Assembly: GCA_025965775.1 (NCBI GenBank)
Contig: JAOPWG010000422.1
Coordinates: forward strand, 1 to 5,875
Direction of reading: 5' to 3'
From: Modestobacter sp.
GTDB lineage: Bacteria; Actinomycetota; Actinomycetes; Mycobacteriales; Geodermatophilaceae
Length of the DNA: 5,875 nucleotides
Shown: one piece after another, positions 1 to 5,658 of the stretch
Layout: the number at the start of each line of letters is the position of its first letter
How positions within the stretch are numbered: position 1 is the first letter of the stretch
Made by a program: the position numbers and the translations under genes
Notes under the pieces: model-generated
What the model was told of the DNA's origin: nothing
Seen by the model: the letters and a program-made list of their open reading frames with translations, nothing else
The model's database searches: none

Positions 1-1374
1 CATGCCGGGGCCGCCCTTGGGGCCCTCGTACCGGATGACCACGACGTCGCCGGGGTTGAGCGTCCCCTCGGTGACCGCGTCCATCGCGCCCTGCTCACCG
101 TCGAAGACCCGGGCGGTGCCCTCGAAGGTGTCGGCGTCGAAGCCGGCGGACTTCACCACTGCGCCGTCCGGGGCCAGCGAGCCCCGCAGGATGCTCAGCC
201 CGCCGGTCTTGTGGATCGGGGAGTTCATCGCGTGGATGATCGCGCCGTCGGGGTCCGGCGGGGAGAGCTCGGCCAGGTTCTCGGCCATCGTCTTCCCGGT
301 CACCGTGAGGCAGTCCCCGTGCAGCAGTCCGGCGTCCAGCAGGGCCCGCATCACGACCGGCACCCCGCCGATGCGGTCGATGTCGGTCATGACGAAGCGA
401 CCGAAGGGCTTCACGTCGGCCAGGTGCGGCGTCCGGTCGCCGATCCGGTTGAAGTCGTCCAGGGTCAGGTCGACGTCGGCCTCGTACGCGATCGCCAGCA
501 GGTGCAGGACGGCGTTGGTGGAGCCGCCGAGCGCCATCGCGACGGTGATCGCGTTCTCGAAGGCCTCCTTGGTCATGATCTGCCGGGCGGTGATGCCGCG
601 GCGGAGCAGTTCGACCACGGCCTCGCCCGAGGCGACGGCGAAGGCGTCGCGACGGGAGTCCGGCGCCGGCGGCGCCGCGCTGCCGGGCAGGCTCATGCCC
701 AGCGCCTCGGCGACGCTGGCCATGGTGTTGGCCGTGTACATGCCCCCGCAGGAGCCCATGCCCGGGCAGGCGGCCTTCTCGATGGCGGTGAGCTCGTCGC
801 GGGTGATCTTGCCGGCCGCGCAGGCGCCCACGCCCTCGAAGACGTCGATGAGCGTCAGGTCGCGGTCACCCAGCCGGCCGGGCAGCGTCGACCCGGAGTA
901 GAGGAACACGCTGGCCAGGTCCAGCCGGGCGGCGGCCATCAGCATGCCGGGCAGCGACTTGTCGCAGCCGGCGAGCAGCACCGACCCGTCCAGCCGCTCG
1001 GCGAACATGACGGTCTCGACCGAGTCCGCGATGACCTCCCGGGAGACCAGCGAGGCGCGCATCCCCTCGTGGCCCATCGAGATGCCGTCGGACACCGAGA
1101 TGGTGCCGAACTCCAGCGGGAACCCGCCTCCGGCGTGCACGCCCTCCTTGGCCTTCTTGGCCAGCCGGTCCAGGGAGAGGTTGCAGGGGGTGATCTCGTT
1201 CCAGGACGAGGCGACCCCGATCTGCGGCTTGACCCAGTCGTCGTCGCCCATGCCCACCGCGCGCAGCATCGCCCGCGCGGGGGCCCTGGCGTCGCCATCG
1301 GTCACCTCACGGCTGCGGGGCTTCAGGTCGGCGGTGTTCTTGTCGGCGGCGGGGCGGTCCTCGACGGTGGTCAC
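1..1374 (-). CDS. ilvD: Dihydroxy-acid dehydratase (N-terminal 458 residues, truncated by window edge)
   Basis: Dehydrates 2,3-dihydroxy-isovalerate and 2,3-dihydroxy-3-methylvalerate to the 2-keto acids that precede valine and isoleucine; a cytosolic Fe-S enzyme of the IlvD/Edd family. Reading leftwards from a GTG, the protein begins VTTVEDRPAADKNTADLKPR and continues with family hallmarks. These are SSWNEITPCN (C64), the FGTISVSDGISMGHEGM block (about 89-105), AGCDKSLPGM (C137, D138, K139) and CPGMGSCGGMYTANTM (C203 and C209). C64, C137 and C209 match the conserved cysteines of the family, and K139 sits where the metal-binding carbamylated lysine is expected. Family members run to about 560-575 residues, so roughly the last 100, including the C-terminal active-site residues, lie outside the window. 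The GTG at 1374 is chosen because the family N-terminus starts there and a -10-like element sits just upstream; no Shine-Dalgarno is visible. It is divergent from the PH-domain gene. The identity is secure and the start is good but unproven. Confidence 0.96.
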   Translation of the reverse strand, partial: MTTVEDRPAADKNTADLKPRSREVTDGDARAPARAMLRAVGMGDDDWVKPQIGVASSWNEITPCNLSLDRLAKKAKEGVHAGGGFPLEFGTISVSDGISMGHEGMRASLVSREVIADSVETVMFAERLDGSVLLAGCDKSLPGMLMAAARLDLASVFLYSGSTLPGRLGDRDLTLIDVFEGVGACAAGKITRDELTAIEKAACPGMGSCGGMYTANTMASVAEALGMSLPGSAAPPAPDSRRDAFAVASGEAVVELLRRGITARQIMTKEAFENAITVAMALGGSTNAVLHLLAIAYEADVDLTLDDFNRIGDRTPHLADVKPFGRFVMTDIDRIGGVPVVMRALLDAGLLHGDCLTVTGKTMAENLAELSPPDPDGAIIHAMNSPIHKTGGLSILRGSLAPDGAVVKSAGFDADTFEGTARVFDGEQGAMDAVTEGTLNPGDVVVIRYEGPKGGPGM

Positions 1375-1382
1375 GTCCAGGC

Positions 1383-1410
1383 ATGCTAGGCCAGCCTGGG
1401 AGCATGTCCG
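1383..1410 (-). promoter_or_regulatory. Putative ilvD promoter, leaderless type
   Basis: On the minus strand, CGGACA (1410-1405) is followed after 16 nt by TAGCAT (1388-1383), and 8 nt later comes the ilvD GTG (1374). TAGCAT fits the actinobacterial TANNNT -10 consensus, and CGGACA matches four of six bases of TTGACA. The spacing would put transcription initiation at or within a base or two of the start codon, giving a leaderless mRNA. This explains the absence of a Shine-Dalgarno. It is prediction from sequence only; the -35 match is modest. Confidence 0.5.
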
Positions 1411-1805
1411 ACGTGGCAGTCGCTCGCATGCGGATGAGCCGGACCGCGCTCCTCCCCGTCTTCCTCCTCACCCTCTGCGTGCTGCCGGCGGCCGCAGCGG
1501 CGCCGGCGGCGTCGCTGCTGTTGCTGCTGCCGGTCCTGGCCGCGGTCTGGGTGCTGCGGGTGGGGGTGGACGTCGGGGAGGACGGGCTCACCGCCCGCTC
1601 CCCGGTCGGCCGGCGGATGGTGCCCTGGAGCCGGGTCGCCGGACTGCGGGTGGGGCCGCACGCCGAGCTGTGGCTGGTCACCACCGCGGGCACGCAGGTA
1701 CGGCTGCCGGCGATGCGGGCCCGTGACCTGCCCCGACTGGCCGCGGTCTCCGGCGGCCGGATCCCCTCCCCGGAGGGGCCCGGGACGGGAGAGCCGGCTC
1801 AGTAG
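1404..1805 (+). CDS. Small membrane protein with bacterial PH-like domain
   Basis: Probably a 133-residue inner-membrane protein of unknown role. Residues about 14-33 and 35-52 form two hydrophobic segments rich in Ala and Leu (an SLLLLLPVLAAVW stretch). They are followed by a short globular part of about 80 residues with the pattern GEDGLTAR...RMVPWSRVAGLRVG (58-84) and ELWLVTTAGTQVRLPAM (88-104). That pattern, a 'D-G-L-x-x-R ... V-P-W-S-x-V' start followed by beta strands, resembles the small bacterial PH-like domains (bPH family) common in actinomycete membrane proteins. The C-terminal tail (118-133) is Gly/Pro-rich. The start is uncertain: ATG codons occur at 1383, 1404, 1428 and 1434, and only 1404 has a purine-rich GGGAG nearby, which is placed too close (1 nt). 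The stop overlaps the stop of the convergent dehydrogenase by 7 bp. No function can be assigned; the neighbours are unrelated metabolic genes. Confidence 0.72.
   Translation: MSDVAVARMRMSRTALLPVFLLTLCVLPAAAAAPAASLLLLLPVLAAVWVLRVGVDVGEDGLTARSPVGRRMVPWSRVAGLRVGPHAELWLVTTAGTQVRLPAMRARDLPRLAAVSGGRIPSPEGPGTGEPAQ
1763..1778. terminator. Possible stem-loop near the convergent gene ends
   Basis: CCCCTCC and GGAGGGG are perfect inverted arms separated by two bases, foldable as a 6-bp GC-rich stem with a 4-nt loop. It lies 21 nt beyond the stop of the minus-strand dehydrogenase and inside the 3' end of the PH-domain gene. It could act as a U-tract-less terminator for the minus-strand transcript. No T-rich run follows on either strand, and GC-rich coding DNA yields such hairpins by chance, so this is tentative. 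Confidence 0.25.
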
Positions 1806-2758
1806 TCGCCGACGACGTTGCGCAGTGGCTCGCCCGCCAGCACCCGGGCCAGCTGGTCGGTGACTGCTGCGGTCGCCCGGTCGTTGGTGTCGGGGACGTC
1901 GCCGGCGACGTGCGGGGTGAGCAGCAGCCCCGGCGCCGACCACAGCGGGTGCCCCTCGGGCAGCGGCTCGGGGTCGGTGACGTCGAGGGCGGCCCGAAGC
2001 CGGCCTGACCGCAGCTCGGCCAGCAGCGCGTCGCTGTCCACGACGACCCCACGGGCGGCGTTGACCAGCAGGGCGTCGTCGGCCATCGCGGCAAGGAAGG
2101 CAGCGTCCACCAGCCCGGTGGTCTGCGGCGTGACCGGTACGATCACGATCACCACATCGGCGTGCGGCAGCAGCTGCGGCAGCTCGTCGGTGCTGCGCAC
2201 GCCCTTGCGCGCCGTCCGGGCGACGTAGGTCAGCTCCACGTCGAAGCCGGCCAGCATCCGGCCGATGGTGCGCCCGATGTCACCGGCGCCGACCACCAGC
2301 ACCCGGGCGCCGACCAGGGAGTGCTCGGTGCGGGGCGACCAGCGGCCGGCATCCTGCTCGCGGGTGAAGTGCGGGATGCCCCGCTGGGCGGCCAGCGTGG
2401 CGGTCACCGCCCATTCGGCGGTCGAGGGGGTGTGGGCCCCGCGGGCGTTGCACAGCACGACGCCCTCGGGCAGCTGCCCGACGAACTTCTCCGCGCCGGC
2501 GCTCATGAGCTGGACGAGCCCCAGCCGGGGCAGCCCGGCCAGCAGGTCCGCCGACAGCTCACCGCCTCCACGGGGCACGAGCACCCGGGCCTGCGCGGCC
2601 TCCCCCACCGGCGCCCCGTCGGCCGGGTCGAAGCGGTGCGCCCGCACCCGGGGCGAGAGGGCCTCGACGGCGTCGGCCACGGCCCGGGACGGGACGAGCA
2701 CGTGCAGCGTCTCGTCGGGGGAGAGGTCCAGGAACGGTCCGCTGCTGGCATCGGGCAC
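1799..2758 (-). CDS. D-isomer-specific 2-hydroxyacid dehydrogenase
   Basis: A 319-residue cytosolic NAD(P)-dependent oxidoreductase interconverting a 2-hydroxy acid and a 2-keto acid; the substrate cannot be told from sequence. A split substrate-binding domain occupies about 1-110 and 285-319. The Rossmann domain lies between them, with VVGAGDIGRTIG (dinucleotide loop, G157, G159, G162). The catalytic set is complete: R236 in NAARGVVVD, E264 in TDPEPLP and H283 in LTPHVAG. After the second Rossmann strand the sequence reads ELTYVARTARKG, with no acidic residue and several basic ones, which favours NADPH over NADH (inference). GTG at 2758 is chosen over the ATG at 2830. The ATG would add 24 unalignable residues and run into the divergent lipoprotein gene, whereas a -10-like element sits 8 nt before the GTG. 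GGGAG lies only 2 nt from the GTG, too close for a normal Shine-Dalgarno. Length is typical (310-330). Glyoxylate/hydroxypyruvate reductase-like activity is one possibility. Confidence 0.9.
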   Translation of the reverse strand: MPDASSGPFLDLSPDETLHVLVPSRAVADAVEALSPRVRAHRFDPADGAPVGEAAQARVLVPRGGGELSADLLAGLPRLGLVQLMSAGAEKFVGQLPEGVVLCNARGAHTPSTAEWAVTATLAAQRGIPHFTREQDAGRWSPRTEHSLVGARVLVVGAGDIGRTIGRMLAGFDVELTYVARTARKGVRSTDELPQLLPHADVVIVIVPVTPQTTGLVDAAFLAAMADDALLVNAARGVVVDSDALLAELRSGRLRAALDVTDPEPLPEGHPLWSAPGLLLTPHVAGDVPDTNDRATAAVTDQLARVLAGEPLRNVVGDY

Positions 2759-2766
2759 GGCTCCCG

Positions 2767-2772
2767 ACCCTA
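2767..2772 (-). promoter_or_regulatory. Putative -10 element of the hydroxyacid dehydrogenase gene
   Basis: TAGGGT on the minus strand (2772-2767) fits TANNNT and lies 8 nt before the GTG at 2758, so transcription would begin essentially at the start codon. No good -35 is seen 16-18 nt upstream. The arrangement is the same as at ilvD. Confidence 0.42.
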
Positions 2773-2788
2773 GGCCGGGTCCCGCCCG

Positions 2789-2794
2789 TACTGT
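2789..2794 (+). promoter_or_regulatory. Putative -10 element of the propeller lipoprotein gene
   Basis: TACTGT fits TANNNT and is followed after 7 nt (GGCCGGG) by the in-frame GTG at 2802. This again suggests a leaderless or near-leaderless transcript. It lies in the 43-bp divergent spacer, 16 bp from the oppositely directed -10 element of the dehydrogenase gene. No clear -35 is visible. Confidence 0.42.
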
Positions 2795-2801
2795 GGCCGG
2801 G

Positions 2802-3950
2802 GTGGGACGGCGGACGGCGAGGCGCGGCACCGGGCTGGCCGCCGCGCTGGTGGCCTGTCTCCTGACCGCCGGCTGCGGCGGCGGCTACTCCCCCGCCGGA
2901 CCCTTCCGGGACCTGCCGCGGGGCGCTCCCCCCGAGGTCGGCCCACCGACCTCGTCGCAGCCCGCGCCGGTCCCCGGTGGCCCCTCCACCCCCGGCAGCA
3001 GCGACGGCCGGGCGGGTGACCCGAACGTGGTCGCGACCGGGCTGACCGTGCCGACCGGTCTGGTGCTGCTGCCCGACGGTACGGCCGTGGTCGGCGAGCG
3101 GGAGACCGGCCGGCTGCTGCAGGTCTTCCCCGACCACTCACCGGCGCGCGAGCTCATGACGGTGCCGGGCATCGACACCGCCGGCGACGGTGGGCTGCTC
3201 GGTCTGGCCCTCTCGCCCACCTTCGCCCAGGACGGCCTGTACTACGCCTACATCTCCACCGCGTCCGACAACCGGGTGGTCCGCTTCCCGGTGGGCGGCA
3301 CGCCGAACCCGGTGCTGACCGGCCTCCCGCGCGGTGACGTGCACAACGGCGGGGGCCTGGTCTTCGGCGCCGACGGGACGCTCTACGTGGGCACCGGCGA
3401 CATCGGTGACCCGGGGCTGGGCGCCGACCCGGCGTCACTGGCAGGCAAGGTGCTGGCGGTGGACGTCTTCGGGCAGCCGGCGGGCTCCGGCCCGGTCTTC
3501 GCCCGGGGGCTGCGCGACGTCACCGCACTGTGCACGGGCGGGGACGGGCGCCTCTTCGCCACCGACGACGGCAACGGCGGACCCGGCGAGCTCGACCTGG
3601 TCACCGCCGGGGGCGACCTCGGGCCGGGGGGCAGCCGGCCGGTGCTCGAGGTGCCCGCGGCCGGCGCCGGTCTGGCCGGATGCGCGGTCTCCGGCCCCTA
3701 CGTCTTCCTCGGCGCACTGACCGGCCGCAAGGTGGTCGTCACCCAGCTGGACGGAACCGGGGCACCGACCGGCGAGCCGACGGACTTCCTGGCCGACCGG
3801 TACGGCCGGCTGCGCACGGTGGTGCTGGACCCGTCCGGCGCCCTGTGGATCACCACGTCGAACAAGGACGGCGCCGGCAATCCGGTGGCCGACGACGACA
3901 GGGTGCTGCGGGTGCTCCCGCCGTCGTCGGCCGCCGACTCGCCGCTGTAG
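2802..3950 (+). CDS. Secreted lipoprotein, PQQ-type glucose/sorbosone dehydrogenase family
   Basis: A 382-residue exported beta-propeller protein, probably anchored on the outer face of the cytoplasmic membrane. Residues 1-25 are a lipoprotein signal: basic MGRRTARRG, hydrophobic LAAALVACLL, then lipobox TAGC with C25 as the lipidated cysteine. A Pro/Gly/Ser-rich linker (about 28-73) follows. The propeller starts near 75 with GLTVPTGLVLLPDGTAVVGER, then GGLLGLALSPTF (130-141), DVHNGGGLVFGADGTLYVGTGD (179-200), LAGKVLAVD (213-221) and YGRLRTVVLDPSGALWITTSNKDG (334-357). These are hallmarks of soluble-GDH/Asd-like proteins. H181 in the HNGGG motif corresponds to the catalytic base of the family. 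The usual G-x-R-N-P/x-Q-G loop is changed to ARGLRDVTALC (234-244), so PQQ binding and sugar oxidation are uncertain. C244 and C294 could form a disulfide. The GTG start gives a correct signal peptide with no excess N-terminus; the frame extends further upstream only as antisense to the dehydrogenase gene. Confidence 0.88.
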   Translation: MGRRTARRGTGLAAALVACLLTAGCGGGYSPAGPFRDLPRGAPPEVGPPTSSQPAPVPGGPSTPGSSDGRAGDPNVVATGLTVPTGLVLLPDGTAVVGERETGRLLQVFPDHSPARELMTVPGIDTAGDGGLLGLALSPTFAQDGLYYAYISTASDNRVVRFPVGGTPNPVLTGLPRGDVHNGGGLVFGADGTLYVGTGDIGDPGLGADPASLAGKVLAVDVFGQPAGSGPVFARGLRDVTALCTGGDGRLFATDDGNGGPGELDLVTAGGDLGPGGSRPVLEVPAAGAGLAGCAVSGPYVFLGALTGRKVVVTQLDGTGAPTGEPTDFLADRYGRLRTVVLDPSGALWITTSNKDGAGNPVADDDRVLRVLPPSSAADSPL

Positions 3951-3958
3951 GACGGCGC

Positions 3959-5461
3959 TCAGGAGCTGAGCACGCGCTCCTCGAGCATCCGCTTCACCGT
4001 GGCCGCGTCGGCCTTGCCGCGGGTGGTCTTCATGACCGCGCCGACCAGCGCACCGAGGGCCTGCACCTTGCCGCCGCGGACCTTGTCCACGACGTCGGGC
4101 GCCCCGGCGATGGCGGCCTCGACGGCGGCGGCCAGCTCGTCGGACTCCCCCATCACCGCCAGGCCCTGCGCCGCCACGACCTGCGCCGGGCTGCCCTGTC
4201 CGGCCAGCACCCCGTCGAGCACCTGCCGGGCGAGCTTGTCGTTGATCGTGCCGGCGTCCACCAGCCCGACCAGCTCGGCGACCTCGGCCGGGGTGACGGC
4301 CAGCTCCGCCAGCTCCGTGCCGGCCTCGTTCGCCCGCCGCGCGAGGTCACCGAGCCACCACTTGCGGGCGTCGGCCGGCGAGGCGCCGGCGGCGACGGTC
4401 CGCTCCACCACGCCCAGCGCACCGGCGTTGGCCAGCCACTGCATCTCCGTGTCGGAGATGCCCCACTCCTGCTGCAGCCGCGCGCGACGGGCCGCCGGCA
4501 GCTCGGGCAGGGTGTCGGTGAGCTCCTGCACCCAGGCCGGGTCGGGGGCGATCGGCACCAGGTCGGGCTCGGGGAAGTACCGGTAGTCGGTCGCCTCCTC
4601 CTTGCTGCGCCCGGAGGAGGTGCTGCCGGTGTCCTCGTGGAAGTGCCGCGTCTCCTGCACGATGCGGCCACCGTCATCGAGGACGGCAGCCTGGCGGCGC
4701 ATCTCGTACCGGACGCTGCGCTCCACCGAGCGCAGCGAGTTGACGTTCTTGGTCTCGCTGCGGGTGCCCCACTCCAGGTCGCCCACCGGGTTGAGCGAGA
4801 GGTTCACGTCGCAGCGGAGGCTGCCCTGCTCCATGCGCACATCGGAGACACCGAGGGTCTGGATGATCTCGCGCAGCTCGGTGACGTAGGCGCGCGCCAC
4901 CTCCGGCGCCTTGGCCCCGGCGCCGGGCACCGGGCGGGTGACGATCTCGACCAGCGGGCTGCCGGCCCGGTTGTAGTCGATCAGCGAGTGGTCGGCACCG
5001 TGGATGCGCCCGGTCGCCCCGCCCACGTGCAGGTTCTTGCCGGTGTCCTCCTCCAGGTGCACCCGCTCGATCTCCACCCGGTAGGTCTCCCCGTCGACCT
5101 GCACGTCCAGGTGCCCACCGACGCACAGCGGCTCGTCGTACTGGCTGATCTGGTACCCCTTGGGGATGTCGGGGTAGAAGTAGTTCTTCCGCGCGAAGCG
5201 GCACCAGGTGGCGATGCGGGAGCCCAGCGCCAGGCCGATCCGGATGGTCGCCTCGATCGCGGCGGCGTTGGCCACCGGCAGCGAGCCGGGCAGGCCGAGG
5301 CACACCGGGCACGTCTGGGTGTTGGGCTCGGCGCCGAAGGTGGTCGAGCAGCCGCAGAACATCTTCGAGGCGGTGCCCAGCTCGACGTGCGTCTCCAGGC
5401 CGATCACCGGCTCGTAGCGTGTGGTGACCTCGTCGAAGTCGACGAGGCGGTCGGTACTCAC
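3959..5461 (-). CDS. gatB: Aspartyl/glutamyl-tRNA(Asn/Gln) amidotransferase subunit B
   Basis: A 500-residue subunit of the cytosolic GatCAB complex. GatB binds misacylated Glu-tRNA(Gln) or Asp-tRNA(Asn) and activates the carboxyl side chain with ATP so that ammonia from GatA can amidate it. The catalytic cradle begins with YEPVIGLETHVEL (16-28), carrying E23 and H25 at the expected metal-site positions. Next is a complete CxC...CxxC zinc knuckle (C36, C38, C51, C54), then NYFYPDIPKGYQISQYDEPL (93-112), HLEEDTGK (135-142), SLIDYNRAGSPLVEIVT (159-175) and TDYRYFPEPDL (291-301). The tRNA-binding helical and YqeY-like tail domains fill about 305-500 and end in VMKTTRGKADAATVKRMLEE. Length and motifs are normal. 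The GTG at 5461 overlaps the stop of the upstream small gene (GTGA) and is preceded by GGAGGAG. An extended frame starting upstream is antisense or out-of-frame to other genes and is not used. The gene ends 8 bp from the convergent lipoprotein gene. Confidence 0.97.
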   Translation of the reverse strand: MSTDRLVDFDEVTTRYEPVIGLETHVELGTASKMFCGCSTTFGAEPNTQTCPVCLGLPGSLPVANAAAIEATIRIGLALGSRIATWCRFARKNYFYPDIPKGYQISQYDEPLCVGGHLDVQVDGETYRVEIERVHLEEDTGKNLHVGGATGRIHGADHSLIDYNRAGSPLVEIVTRPVPGAGAKAPEVARAYVTELREIIQTLGVSDVRMEQGSLRCDVNLSLNPVGDLEWGTRSETKNVNSLRSVERSVRYEMRRQAAVLDDGGRIVQETRHFHEDTGSTSSGRSKEEATDYRYFPEPDLVPIAPDPAWVQELTDTLPELPAARRARLQQEWGISDTEMQWLANAGALGVVERTVAAGASPADARKWWLGDLARRANEAGTELAELAVTPAEVAELVGLVDAGTINDKLARQVLDGVLAGQGSPAQVVAAQGLAVMGESDELAAAVEAAIAGAPDVVDKVRGGKVQALGALVGAVMKTTRGKADAATVKRMLEERVLSS

Positions 5462-5658
5462 GGCTTCTGCTCCTCCGAGCTGGGGCGGGTGGGTGCCTTC
5501 GGCAGGCTGCGGCCGGTAAGCCAGGCGCCGATACCGGTGAGCACGCCGAGCACGATGAAGACGGCGAAGACGGGCCGGCCGGTGGTCACCCACAGCAGCC
5601 CGCCCACGACGATCACGAAGGCGGTCAGCCCCCAGGCCGCCTTCATCGCCCCGTTCAC
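5458..5658 (-). CDS. Small two-helix membrane protein between gatA and gatB
   Basis: A 66-residue predicted inner-membrane protein that I do not recognise as a named family. After the N-terminal VNGAMKAAW come two hydrophobic segments, about 9-25 (WGLTAFVIVVGGLLWVTTG region) and 30-47 (VFAVFIVLGVLTGIGAWL), joined by a tight TGRP turn. A polar tail of about 17 residues with Lys, Arg, Pro and Glu ends in SSEEQKP. A hairpin with both ends in the cytosol is likely. The GTG at 5658 overlaps the gatA stop as GTGA, and its own stop overlaps the gatB start the same way, so it is almost certainly co-transcribed and translationally coupled. An alternative start is the ATG at 5646 (62 residues), preceded by GGGGCG. 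The function is unknown; its position suggests operon membership rather than a proven part in tRNA amidation. Confidence 0.78.
   Translation of the reverse strand: MNGAMKAAWGLTAFVIVVGGLLWVTTGRPVFAVFIVLGVLTGIGAWLTGRSLPKAPTRPSSEEQKP
5470..5476 (-). promoter_or_regulatory. Shine-Dalgarno of gatB
   Basis: GGAGGAG on the minus strand, 8 nt before the GTG at 5461, inside the 3' end of the small membrane-protein gene. It fixes the gatB start at the GTGA overlap and contrasts with the SD-less GTG starts elsewhere in the window. Confidence 0.85.

Noticed and set aside
2..901. Long open frame on the plus strand (299 codons), and a second one at 211-1389.
   Set aside because: They lie antisense to the confidently recognised ilvD coding region. 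Their translations are Ser/Pro/Arg or Gly/His/Arg-rich with no domain pattern, as expected of shadow frames in very GC-rich DNA.
1503..1533. Leucine/alanine codon run (CTG-rich) in the PH-domain gene as a possible simple repeat.
   Set aside because: It encodes an ordinary transmembrane helix with mixed codons, not a true tandem repeat.
2265..2801. Upstream extension of the lipoprotein frame (561 codons in total).
   Set aside because: The added 179 residues are antisense to the hydroxyacid dehydrogenase and low-complexity. The GTG at 2802 yields a proper lipoprotein signal peptide.
2503..3220. Several minus-strand open frames of 80-190 codons across the lipoprotein gene.
   Set aside because: They are antisense to a gene with a signal peptide and family motifs. 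Their Arg/Gly/Pro-rich translations and absence of credible starts mark them as shadows.
3961..3981. Inverted arms AGGAGC / GCTCCT with a 9-nt loop just past the lipoprotein stop, as a terminator.
   Set aside because: The stem is only 6 bp, the loop is large, no T tract follows, and it lies within conserved gatB C-terminal coding sequence; chance explains it.
5462..5593. N-terminal extension of the gatB frame to an ATG at 5593.
   Set aside because: It would overlap the small membrane-protein gene out of frame and add 44 Arg-rich residues absent from GatB proteins. The GTG at 5461 has a strong Shine-Dalgarno and a GTGA overlap.
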